Positions 1 to 6,910 of a DNA stretch of 6,920 bases are shown here, piece by piece. Positions within the stretch are counted from its first letter, which is position 1; each line of letters begins with the position of its first letter. The DNA is from Bacteroidales bacterium (GTDB lineage Bacteria; Bacteroidota; Bacteroidia; Bacteroidales; WCHB1-69). The DNA lies in NCBI GenBank assembly GCA_028683685.1, contig JAQUHH010000126.1, positions 1-6,920 of the forward strand. The letters are read 5' to 3'. Position numbers and translations under genes: made by a program. A model generated the notes under the pieces. The model saw only the letters and a program-made list of their open reading frames with translations. It had not been told where the DNA came from and made no database searches.

Positions 1-377
1 TCCGGCTAAAAGTTCAATTTTTCTATCGGATAATATCATAAAGAGTTTATAAACGTCTTTAGTTTCTCTTCTACTAATAGAAAGCACATTCATACTTTGT
101 GTTTCTCTTATCACTAATATTTGAAGGTTAATTACTGACTTAATAGATTCCCATTCACCTTTTTTGATTCCAAAAAAACCAATGTATTTTTTTAATTTTC
201 TATTATCCGTATCTATATTAAGCCTGATTCTATAAAAAGGAATAACAATGAAATTACGAAAAACAAAATCCCTCTCCAGTCTAATACAATCATTCTCCAA
301 ATACCAATACCCAATAGCATAAATCCTAAATAAATAAAATTTAACGGAAGTTTCCCTGTTTTGAACTTCAATATCAT
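1..377 (-). pseudogene. Two-TM membrane protein of unknown function, frameshifted and cut by the window edge
   Basis: Reading leftward from the ATG at 377, the first frame gives 54 codons to a TAG at 213-215. They start MILKFKTGKLPLNFIYLG and form two hydrophobic helices (about residues 13-30 and 35-50), ending in IESGLI. The frame one base back (-1) is open from there to position 1 for 73 codons. It begins NIDTDNRKLKKYIGFFGIKK, continues GEWESI, and ends in a beta-rich tail. Joined as ESG-LNIDTDNRK, the two parts match a layout I recall from small uncharacterised Bacteroidota proteins: two helices, then a 'GxxID...FFGIKxGxW' segment. A single missing base around 216-222 of the coding strand would explain the break. 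No function is known to me. The 3' end lies outside the window. It could be a real pseudogene, a recent mutation or an assembly error. A promoter-like site lies about 80 bases upstream. Confidence 0.7.
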
Positions 378-456
378 ATTTTAATTATTTAAATATTTAC
401 TTTTTTTAAAGATTCTAACGAAATTACACAAGCATTCATAAGAAAAAATAACTAAA

Positions 457-491
457 CAAAAGTAGTAAAATATATTAATTTGTTTTTCAAT
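457..491 (-). promoter_or_regulatory. Bacteroidota-type promoter for the small membrane-protein gene
   Basis: On the minus strand, TACTTTTG at 464-457 matches the Bacteroidota -7 consensus TAnnTTTG exactly. An ATTG at 491-488 sits 23 bases further upstream and could serve as the -33 element (consensus TTTG). The spacer is at the long end of what is usual. Transcription would begin near 450 and leave a leader of roughly 70 bases before the ATG at 377. The match is by consensus only. Confidence 0.5.
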
Positions 492-538
492 TATTGAATT
501 TAAATTAATAAAAAAAAATGTGGTTTCAGCCAATTATG

Positions 539-565
539 AAAAAAACCGCAAAATCCTTTTTGCGA
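539..565 (-). terminator. Rho-independent terminator of the giant surface-protein gene
   Basis: On the minus strand a perfect 7-bp stem, CGCAAAA / TTTTGCG, closes an AGGA tetraloop (564-547). It is followed after one G by seven T residues (545-539). The stem plus T-tract has terminator polarity only for leftward transcription, so it should end the transcript of the 1719-residue protein. It lies about 200 bases past that gene's stop codon, which leaves an unusually long 3' trailer. Confidence 0.72.
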
Positions 566-654
566 GGCATCCTTTATTAAACAAACCTTATATCCCCACT
601 TTTCAAAGATTCATTTACGGGACTTCTAAAAATAGCTTTATTATCGCTGAATTC

Positions 655-725
655 AAATTATAAAATCCTTACTTCGGCTTGCTCAGCAAATTGCATTTCC
701 TCAAGTAAACTAAGGTTTTATAATT
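655..725. repeat. Imperfect inverted repeat, long structured hairpin
   Basis: The left arm AATTATAAAATCCTTA (656-671) pairs with the right arm TAAGGTTTTATAATT (711-725), giving 15 base pairs with one bulged T. The 39-base interior has more pairing potential. TTACTT/AAGTAA could extend or compete with the inner end of the stem, and TTGCT/AGCAA forms a compact inner palindrome. The element begins 39 bases past the giant gene's stop codon and would be transcribed in its 3' trailer. It could be an mRNA-stabilising hairpin, or a dispersed palindromic (REP- or MITE-like) repeat. A second copy would be needed to call it mobile, and none is in this window. Confidence 0.65.
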
Positions 726-764
726 CTTTTCGCCTAAAATAAATATAATTATCAGAACCCATCT

Positions 765-1040
765 TTAGTAAATAACACTAACAGTTCCTGTTATTCTTTT
801 TGTAACATCATCTCTTAAATCTACAACAAAATAATATGTTTCCGGTGGAAGTAATTTTCCTCCAGGTCCTCTCCCATTCCAAGGTTTGTAATTTCCAATG
901 GATTCGTAAACCAAAGCTCCCCAACGATTGAACACCTGAACAGACATTTTGGGAAATAAATGAGAAAACCGAATGTTCCATTCATCATTTATTCCATCCC
1001 CATTTGGACTAAAAGATGTCCAAATTTCCCAACATTTTTC
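765..1040 (-). other. CHU_C / gliding-motility-associated C-terminal sorting domain
   Basis: This segment encodes residues 1629-1719 of the giant protein. It shows the ordered hallmarks of the type B type IX sorting domain: FSPNGDGINDEW, a short beta strand leading to VQVFNRWGALVYES, the WNGRGPGGKLLPPETYYFVV segment, and a terminal beta strand GTVSVIY. In family members this domain directs passage through the outer-membrane type IX translocon. Its last residues end in Tyr rather than the more usual Arg or Lys-containing end. Confidence 0.9.
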
Positions 1041-4000
1041 AGTATTTGGAAAGATTTCAAATGATTGTAGATATGGACAATTATTGTCATCTGTAATTGT
1101 AACGAAGTATGTACCAGAACTCAAATTCATTATTGTATCATTGGCAGATAAATTTGACCACAAATAATAATATTGTCCATACCCACCTGTTGGATAAACA
1201 GCAATCATTCCATCGTTTACCAATTCACAAGTGCGTTGAACGATTACAGAATCAATCACAATTGGATTGGGTTGAGAAATAAAAATTCCAGCACGATTTG
1301 TTGTACATCCGTTGGCATCCGTTATTGCAACATCGTATGTGCCTGTTGGAACATGAATTGTAGAATTCACCGCTCCATTTGACCAATTGAATGAATAAGG
1401 AGGCGTTCCACCAACAACATTGAGCTCAATTATTCCAGAGGAATCAGCATAACAAAGAACATTTGAAAACAGATAACTTGAAACCAAAGGATGCGGTTGT
1501 GAAATAATAACCGAATCGGAATAACTGCATAAATTATCATCATAAACAGTAATGAAATATTTCCCAGCTGGAAGATTTCCAAAATAATTTGTGTCTTGAG
1601 GAGTACCATTGTTCAATACATATGAGTATTCTGGAGTTCCACCAGTCATATCAATCGTTATTGAAGCGGTTGTTGATTCATAACACAAAACATCATTTGA
1701 ACGAAGCGTAAAAAATGGTTTTTCAAAAATTACAATATTTGATGAAGTGCTGTCTATACATCCAAATGATGATTGTATGGTGAGATTAACCGTGTATGAC
1801 CCGTTTAGGGCGTACGAATGGTTTGGATTCAAAACCGTTGATTCAGTGCCATCCCCAAAATACCAGTGTGCATTTAATGGATAATCATCAGACGAAGATG
1901 TGTTTGTAAATGCAACATTTTCCGACATGCAATTTGGGAAAGCAGTGAAGCTTACACTTGGTGGTAAATGAATCGTCAATGTATCAAAAGGAGTAAAAGA
2001 ATATCCACAATAGGTATTAACTCTACAATAATAAGCTCCCGTATCACTTAGCGAAGCGGAAGAAATAACAAAAATACTATCGCTTTCGCCAGCTAGAATC
2101 CCATTTGGACCAAACCATTGATATCCAAATGGAGTAACCGTATCCAATACAGCGGTAAAAACAGCGGGTTCGCCCAAGCAAATTTCCACATGTCCTAAAC
2201 TATGAATTGGAACAAATCCATTAAAATGGACATCTTTAGAAATGGGTAAAGAAGCTCCATTACATCCAACAGCATATACCACTATTTTTGCAGTGGCTCT
2301 AAAATTTGTATCCCAAAGAACGTATCCCGTAGCTGGATTAATGGTACTCATTCCAGCATTTAATATTTGCCATACATAGGAAAAAGCATTTTCCGCGTAG
2401 GTGGTGTATTGTGAAAAACCAAATCCTTGACAACGAATTGAATCACCAAAAATCACGCTTGGATTTCCAACGGGTGATAAATTGGAAACTTGATGAGTTA
2501 ATGTATCAGAAACTCCACATGCTGAAGAAATGTATGAAATTGTAGCATTCCCATCAAACGCAGGATTCCAGGTAATAATTCCCGATAAAGAGTCCATCGT
2601 ACCAGCTTCATTGGGTGCGATTTCCCAAAATTTCAAAGTCTCATTAAGACTATTTGCCGTAAACACATTCCACCCTGCACCTTTACACCGACTGGAAATT
2701 CCAAAAATTGTTGTAGCTGGTTCATAAACGCTCCCAATAGTAATGTGAGCATGGGATGAAGTATCCGTTCCGCAAACATTTGAAACTACACAATAATAAT
2801 ATCCCGTATCAATCCACGCAATATTAACAAAATCAAGCTGTTGTGATGTTGAACCGACAATTAAACCAGCAGGTCCATACCATTGATAACTTAATGGCAT
2901 CCCTCCAATTGCTTCCACGCTTAAGCTTTGCGAATTATTTAAACAAACTTCTGCAGATTGTGGTTGCTGAATTATTAATGGTCGTTTTTGGACACGAACG
3001 AAAACTTCATCGCTCCAAGCTTCACAAGCTGGACTGGATTGAACTAAACTCACACTAATATAAAACGAATCTGTCATACTGGAAACATCTAAAAATTCAT
3101 CGATTGTAGAAGTATAGAATGTTAGAGGCTGAAGTGTATCTATGCGGAAATACCATAGATATGAATTTGAACCATTTCCACCTATTGCCGTGGCCGTGAA
3201 AATATTTGATTCCCCTTCACAACTTTGAGTATTGCCATTTATTGAAACGACGGGACTATCAAAAACATTTACTGTAATACAGCTTGAAGTATCAAAGCAA
3301 TTATATCCTGATTGTTGAACCAATAAACGGTAATAATCGGTTGTTTGTTGATTGTACAAATTACTAAATAAAGAATCTTGATTTTCACCAACAATATTTT
3401 GCCACGAATTGCATCCTGAAAAGGAATGTTGCCATTGATAGCTGTTTTCGCCATACCCGTCCACAACATTCGCTAAAAATTCAACATTTGTTCCCTGACA
3501 AATATTTTGATCTGTTAATCCTTGAATTTCAGGTTGAGGTTGAACCAACCATGCAAACCATTCCCAATCTGTAGAAATACAACCAAAACCTTCTGCAGTT
3601 GCTCTGCCACGTATCCAAGCCATTCCCATATTGGTTGGAGTAAATGAGTTTCCATTTATCCATCCAGTTTGTGTAGGTGCCTGATATTGAAATTCGATAT
3701 TGTATGGAACGTCTGGTAAAGTATCGATAGTTAAACTTAAATTTGCTCCCAAACAAATACCATCTTCAAAAGGATTTCTAATAAATGACTCTCGTGTAAT
3801 TAGAGGATGAATAATCCAATTTGCGTATGAAGTGTCGGAATTGATTACATAGCCACTGTTATTACACGATAACTGATATGCTCTTAATTGAATTTCAGAA
3901 ATATCAAGAGTGGGAATATCAATACCAGTAGTATAATTAGACCAAGAAGTCCATGTTGAATTTGTTCGTATGCGATACTCGAAATGATTAGAACATTCGG

Positions 4001-5924
4001 GCAATGAATAATAATAATTTACACTGGCTGAAACGGGCAATCCTTCGCAAATATTTATTTCATTTGGAATTTTAATAATTGTTGGAGGATCTATTACTTT
4101 AACTACTATAGAATCAGTCGCTGAACAGCCAGCAAATTCTGATGTAACAGTAACATAATACCGATTAGACATTGTGGGATTAATTTGGAGTGGATTTCCA
4201 ACAAATCCGTTACTCCAAACTGCCGAAGCAAAACTTCCTTGAGCATTAATACTCACAGCTTGATTCGGATTTACAACCATATCAGGGGGCAAAGTTACAG
4301 AGGACGCTTCGACAAAAATATTTATGGAAATAGAATTTGTTTCACACCCATTTGTAATTGCAGTGGCAGTATATGTTCCGCTCATATTTAAGGATGCATT
4401 TGAGATTATTGGATTTTGAACACTTGATAAAAACCCATTGGGTCCACTCCATGAATATATTGCATTTACTAAACTATCTACATATATTTCAATGGTTTCA
4501 CCAACACAATAAGCGTTGTATGGATTATGACTTGAATTAACCCATGAAATATTACTTCGATTAAAATCTGAATAAAAACCATATCTACATCCAGTTACTG
4601 ATGATTGTCCGTTAATAACTGCCAAATGAAATAAATAAGCTGAATTCGTTACTCGAATGTGACTACCGCTGGATAACATTGAATTTGGGACATCGATCTT
4701 TGCATACTTCCAAATATTTGCTGTATAAGGAACACTTAAAAAGGAAGATGGTTGAATAATATTTGTTAAACCATTTAAAGTAAAACTTGATTCCCCACCA
4801 GATTTAACGATTAGTATCAATTTAAATAAATCACTGGTTGTTCTACTCAAAACAATTTGATTCGATCCAGTACAAGTAATGGGTGGAATAATCGCTCCGC
4901 CCGTTTCACAGCCAAATCCAGTAACATGCAAAACACATATTGGTTTGTCGGATGTTAGATAACAAGTTGCAGTATTAAAATCACTAGCCAATAGTTGTCC
5001 AGGTTGATAGTTTCCTTTTAAAACTCCATCTTGGTAAATTTTTGTATTTGCTTCTGCAGCACATACGTAATACTTATCTCCAGAAGACAATTCACCCTTA
5101 ACGAGAATATATTCAGTTCCCAACACTTCCTTTGGAATTAGTTGATCTCCAATTAAATCCTGACAATGAGAAACAGGAATATTATTAGCCAAATCGTCTT
5201 TCATCGTTATCGCTATGGGTTTATTAGAGGTCACAATTGATCCACCCAAATGATCATTAGCTAACCTTCCAGAAGCTGTTGCAGAATATACTTGACCTTT
5301 ATTTAATGTAATATTAAAAGACACAAGTGCTACATGACCTACTATTGCTTTGGCGGGGATAATAGAAACAATAGTATTATTTTCAGTAGCAATAATGTCA
5401 AATGAAGAATTAGCACAACCATTGGAAGAGCTACAATTACTTAAATAATTTTGGAATGGAATATGAAATTCTAAACCCAAGGCGTTTTTACCCTTTAAAG
5501 TAAAAATATCTGGATTGGCTTGGTCTTGACCAGCAGCTTCGTAATAACATGTAATTGGAGCTGTGGAACTGATTTTCAAACCTTTATTTAATACATTATT
5601 TGCTGGTGTCGCTTCCAATTGATCGATGTATGAATTCAAATTAATGGATTGATGGGTATTCGAAGACATATTAATCGCAATAGGATTAAAATTAGAATTT
5701 GATGGAATACTTAATGTAATAGTTGCAGGATTTGCAAATGATGAAAACCTCAAATAAGTAGGTCTGTCATATAATCCACCAGATACTGATGATAAATTTG
5801 GAACAGCAAACCAAAAAACAGTATCGGTTTGAGAATGAACAAAACTCATTATAGATGTTAATAATGAGACAGTTAAAACAAATCGCAACAATGATAATTT
5901 AATATTTTGAATTAAATGTCCCAT
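765..5924 (-). CDS. Giant multi-domain surface protein with type B T9SS sorting domain
   Basis: This 1719-residue protein is probably a surface adhesin or matrix protein exported by the type IX secretion system. Residues 1-32 form a signal peptide: a basic start, a hydrophobic core around LLRFVLTVSLLTSIM, and cleavage near SFVHSQ. Residues about 33-450 resemble the N-terminal domain of IgGFc-binding proteins, with phrases such as SIVTSNKPIAI and LIPKEVLGTEYI. Next come Ig/PKD-like modules at about 455-537, 541-610, 625-706, 723-797, 806-888, 895-978, 981-1064, 1065-1148, 1150-1234 and 1236-1320. A classical PKD domain follows at 1321-1400 (WYFGDGT, then HSYALNGSYTV), then three SprB-type repeats (1409-1626). 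Residues 1629-1719 are the gliding-motility C-terminal (CHU_C) domain, with FSPNGDGINDEW, VFNRWGALVYES and the final GTVSVIY. An in-frame stop eight codons upstream of the ATG rules out a much longer N-terminus. There is no SD sequence, which is usual in this phylum. No catalytic domain is evident, and the ligand cannot be told from sequence. Confidence 0.93.
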   Translation of the reverse strand: MGHLIQNIKLSLLRFVLTVSLLTSIMSFVHSQTDTVFWFAVPNLSSVSGGLYDRPTYLRFSSFANPATITLSIPSNSNFNPIAINMSSNTHQSINLNSYIDQLEATPANNVLNKGLKISSTAPITCYYEAAGQDQANPDIFTLKGKNALGLEFHIPFQNYLSNCSSSNGCANSSFDIIATENNTIVSIIPAKAIVGHVALVSFNITLNKGQVYSATASGRLANDHLGGSIVTSNKPIAITMKDDLANNIPVSHCQDLIGDQLIPKEVLGTEYILVKGELSSGDKYYVCAAEANTKIYQDGVLKGNYQPGQLLASDFNTATCYLTSDKPICVLHVTGFGCETGGAIIPPITCTGSNQIVLSRTTSDLFKLILIVKSGGESSFTLNGLTNIIQPSSFLSVPYTANIWKYAKIDVPNSMLSSGSHIRVTNSAYLFHLAVINGQSSVTGCRYGFYSDFNRSNISWVNSSHNPYNAYCVGETIEIYVDSLVNAIYSWSGPNGFLSSVQNPIISNASLNMSGTYTATAITNGCETNSISINIFVEASSVTLPPDMVVNPNQAVSINAQGSFASAVWSNGFVGNPLQINPTMSNRYYVTVTSEFAGCSATDSIVVKVIDPPTIIKIPNEINICEGLPVSASVNYYYSLPECSNHFEYRIRTNSTWTSWSNYTTGIDIPTLDISEIQLRAYQLSCNNSGYVINSDTSYANWIIHPLITRESFIRNPFEDGICLGANLSLTIDTLPDVPYNIEFQYQAPTQTGWINGNSFTPTNMGMAWIRGRATAEGFGCISTDWEWFAWLVQPQPEIQGLTDQNICQGTNVEFLANVVDGYGENSYQWQHSFSGCNSWQNIVGENQDSLFSNLYNQQTTDYYRLLVQQSGYNCFDTSSCITVNVFDSPVVSINGNTQSCEGESNIFTATAIGGNGSNSYLWYFRIDTLQPLTFYTSTIDEFLDVSSMTDSFYISVSLVQSSPACEAWSDEVFVRVQKRPLIIQQPQSAEVCLNNSQSLSVEAIGGMPLSYQWYGPAGLIVGSTSQQLDFVNIAWIDTGYYYCVVSNVCGTDTSSHAHITIGSVYEPATTIFGISSRCKGAGWNVFTANSLNETLKFWEIAPNEAGTMDSLSGIITWNPAFDGNATISYISSACGVSDTLTHQVSNLSPVGNPSVIFGDSIRCQGFGFSQYTTYAENAFSYVWQILNAGMSTINPATGYVLWDTNFRATAKIVVYAVGCNGASLPISKDVHFNGFVPIHSLGHVEICLGEPAVFTAVLDTVTPFGYQWFGPNGILAGESDSIFVISSASLSDTGAYYCRVNTYCGYSFTPFDTLTIHLPPSVSFTAFPNCMSENVAFTNTSSSDDYPLNAHWYFGDGTESTVLNPNHSYALNGSYTVNLTIQSSFGCIDSTSSNIVIFEKPFFTLRSNDVLCYESTTASITIDMTGGTPEYSYVLNNGTPQDTNYFGNLPAGKYFITVYDDNLCSYSDSVIISQPHPLVSSYLFSNVLCYADSSGIIELNVVGGTPPYSFNWSNGAVNSTIHVPTGTYDVAITDANGCTTNRAGIFISQPNPIVIDSVIVQRTCELVNDGMIAVYPTGGYGQYYYLWSNLSANDTIMNLSSGTYFVTITDDNNCPYLQSFEIFPNTEKCWEIWTSFSPNGDGINDEWNIRFSHLFPKMSVQVFNRWGALVYESIGNYKPWNGRGPGGKLLPPETYYFVVDLRDDVTKRITGTVSVIY
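1047..1700 (-). repeat. Three tandem SprB-type protein repeats
   Basis: The coding sequence for residues about 1409-1479, 1487-1556 and 1561-1626 holds three repeats of roughly 70 residues. Each has an early Cys, a GGT/GGY-containing turn, a Trp/Asn-Gly or similar loop, a G-x-Y-x-V/I-T-I/V-x-D strand, and a second Cys in N-x-C. The middle copy (VLCYADSSGIIELNVVGGTP) is closest to the SprB pattern known from the flavobacterial gliding adhesin. The third copy is the most divergent (GGYGQYYYLWSN). The repeats diverge at protein level, so this is an old amplification and not a recent DNA duplication. Confidence 0.82.
5829..5924 (-). other. Sec signal peptide of the giant surface protein
   Basis: Codons 1-32 give a charged start (MGHLIQNIK), a hydrophobic core of about 15 residues (LLRFVLTVSLLTSIM) and a polar end SFVHSQ, with likely cleavage around VHS-Q or just after. 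The mature chain then begins near TDTVFWFAVPN, where the first beta-rich domain starts. Sec export to the periplasm is the required first step for type IX substrates, which fits the C-terminal sorting domain. Confidence 0.8.
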
Positions 5925-5974
5925 AAGTAGATTTATTTAATAATTTTACATCATTATTTAATAGAAGAACAATA

Positions 5975-6005
5975 CAAATGTAGTATTTTATTATTAAAAA
6001 CAAAA
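5975..6005 (-). promoter_or_regulatory. Bacteroidota-type promoter for the giant surface-protein gene
   Basis: On the minus strand, TACATTTG (5982-5975) is an exact match to the -7 consensus TAnnTTTG. TTTTG at 6005-6001 is a good -33 element with an 18-base spacer. A second ATTTG (6010-6006) is an alternative with 23 bases. The predicted transcript start is near 5968, giving an AT-rich leader of about 45 bases before the ATG at 5924. The site lies in the divergent spacer, about 20 bases from the start codon of the methyltransferase gene, so the two genes may influence each other. Confidence 0.65.
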
Positions 6006-6025
6006 CAAATTTAATCCATTTCAAA

Positions 6026-6910
6026 ATGAAAATAAGCACTCTTAAATTCATATTTAGCTTACCTTTAGCCAAAAAAAATAAAATAAAAACCTTATCTCGA
6101 TTTCTATATTGGGGAATTCGCAATAAAATAAATTCCAACAATATGATTTATTCCTTTATTGGAGACACTAAAATTAATATCCAAAAAGGAATTTCAACTT
6201 CCGAACTCCAATATTACTGCGGCTTATCTGAATTTAATGATATGGGATTTTTGCTCCATTTTCTTAGACCTGAAGATGTTTTTGTAGATGTTGGAGCCAA
6301 TATTGGTTCTTATACTTTATTGTCCTCGTCTTTTATTGGAGCAAAAACAATTTCTGTTGAACCTGTTCCCATCACTTTTCAATATTTAACGGATAATATA
6401 TCATTGAATCAAGCGAATGATAGAGTTGTTTTATTAAATATTGGCTTAGCAGACAAAGTTTCCGAATTAAAATTCACCTCTATTCTTGATGCTGTGAATC
6501 ATGTTTTACCTGAAAATTCAGAGAGTAATGAAAATTTCATTTCAGTAAAAGTCGACACACTTGATCATATTACAAAAGAAGAAAATCCTATATGCTTAAA
6601 AATCGATGTAGAAGGATACGAAACCTTGGTGATAAAAGGAGCCGAAGAAACTCTTAAAAAAGAAACTCTAAAAGCTATCATTATTGAATTAAATGGTTCG
6701 GCAGATATGTATGGATTTGATGAATCATTAATCCACCAAAATCTTATTTCAAATGCTTTTACTCCATATCAATATGATCCTTTTACTCGTACTTTGAAAA
6801 AGCTTGAAAAATATGGAAATTTCAATACCATATATATAAAAGATATTGAATTTGTAGAAAACAGAATAAAAAACGCTTCTAAGGTAAAGGTTTTCGGAGA
6901 AGTATTTTAA
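6026..6910 (+). CDS. FkbM-family SAM-dependent methyltransferase
   Basis: This 294-residue cytosolic protein has the full FkbM methyltransferase layout. The glycine-rich SAM-binding motif I is at residues 85-97 (VFVDVGANIGSYT). The acidic strand-end SVEPVP at 110-115 has Glu112 placed to bind the ribose, and TFQYLTDNISLNQ follows it. The family hallmark LKIDVEGYE is at 191-199, then VIKGAEETL, and a strand IIIELNG is at 218-224. FkbM itself O-methylates a macrolide, and relatives in bacterial surface-glycan clusters are predicted to O-methylate sugars. The substrate here is unknown. The N-terminal 40 residues are basic with some hydrophobic stretches but no convincing membrane helix. The length is ordinary for the family. 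The chosen ATG has no SD sequence but is preceded by an A-rich stretch. It is divergent from the giant gene across 101 bases, and its own promoter is not obvious. The stop lies 10 bases from the window end, so any downstream operon partner is not visible. Confidence 0.9.
   Translation: MKISTLKFIFSLPLAKKNKIKTLSRFLYWGIRNKINSNNMIYSFIGDTKINIQKGISTSELQYYCGLSEFNDMGFLLHFLRPEDVFVDVGANIGSYTLLSSSFIGAKTISVEPVPITFQYLTDNISLNQANDRVVLLNIGLADKVSELKFTSILDAVNHVLPENSESNENFISVKVDTLDHITKEENPICLKIDVEGYETLVIKGAEETLKKETLKAIIIELNGSADMYGFDESLIHQNLISNAFTPYQYDPFTRTLKKLEKYGNFNTIYIKDIEFVENRIKNASKVKVFGEVF

Larger units (their letters stand above)
378..764. other. 387-base intergenic region without a gene
   Basis: No convincing coding frame is present on either strand. 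From left to right it holds the AT-rich leader and promoter-like site of the small membrane-protein gene, a leftward intrinsic terminator (539-565), about 90 bases with nothing recognisable (566-654), and a large imperfect inverted repeat (655-725). The last 39 bases lead to the stop codon of the giant gene. Both neighbours point left, so the right half is the 3' trailer of the giant gene and the left half is the leader of the small gene. Confidence 0.7.

Noticed and set aside
206..228. Programmed -1 ribosomal frameshifting in the small membrane-protein gene
   Set aside because: The codons around the frame change (GGC TTA ATA TAG) do not form an X XXY YYZ slippery heptamer, and I see no strong downstream stem. 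A mutation or sequence error is simpler.
655..725. Inverted repeat as the terminator of the giant gene
   Set aside because: It is not followed by a T-tract in the leftward direction and has a 39-base interior. The hairpin at 547-564 with seven T residues is a far better terminator.
973..1382. Short plus-strand open frames opposite the end of the giant gene
   Set aside because: They lie antisense to the CHU_C and SprB-repeat coding sequence, which is clearly real. Their translations show no domain or protein-like pattern.
2530..4540. Short open frames on both strands inside the giant gene
   Set aside because: They are shadows of a continuous 1719-codon frame with recognisable domains throughout. 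None has a signal of its own.
5903..5909. TATTTTG as a -7 element for the methyltransferase gene
   Set aside because: It is one base short of TAnnTTTG, has no good -33 partner, and lies inside the giant gene's signal-peptide codons.
5899..6141. An 80-codon minus-strand frame across the divergent spacer
   Set aside because: It overlaps the start regions of both real genes, covers the giant gene's promoter, and is a low-complexity lysine/isoleucine/leucine-rich translation of AT-rich DNA.
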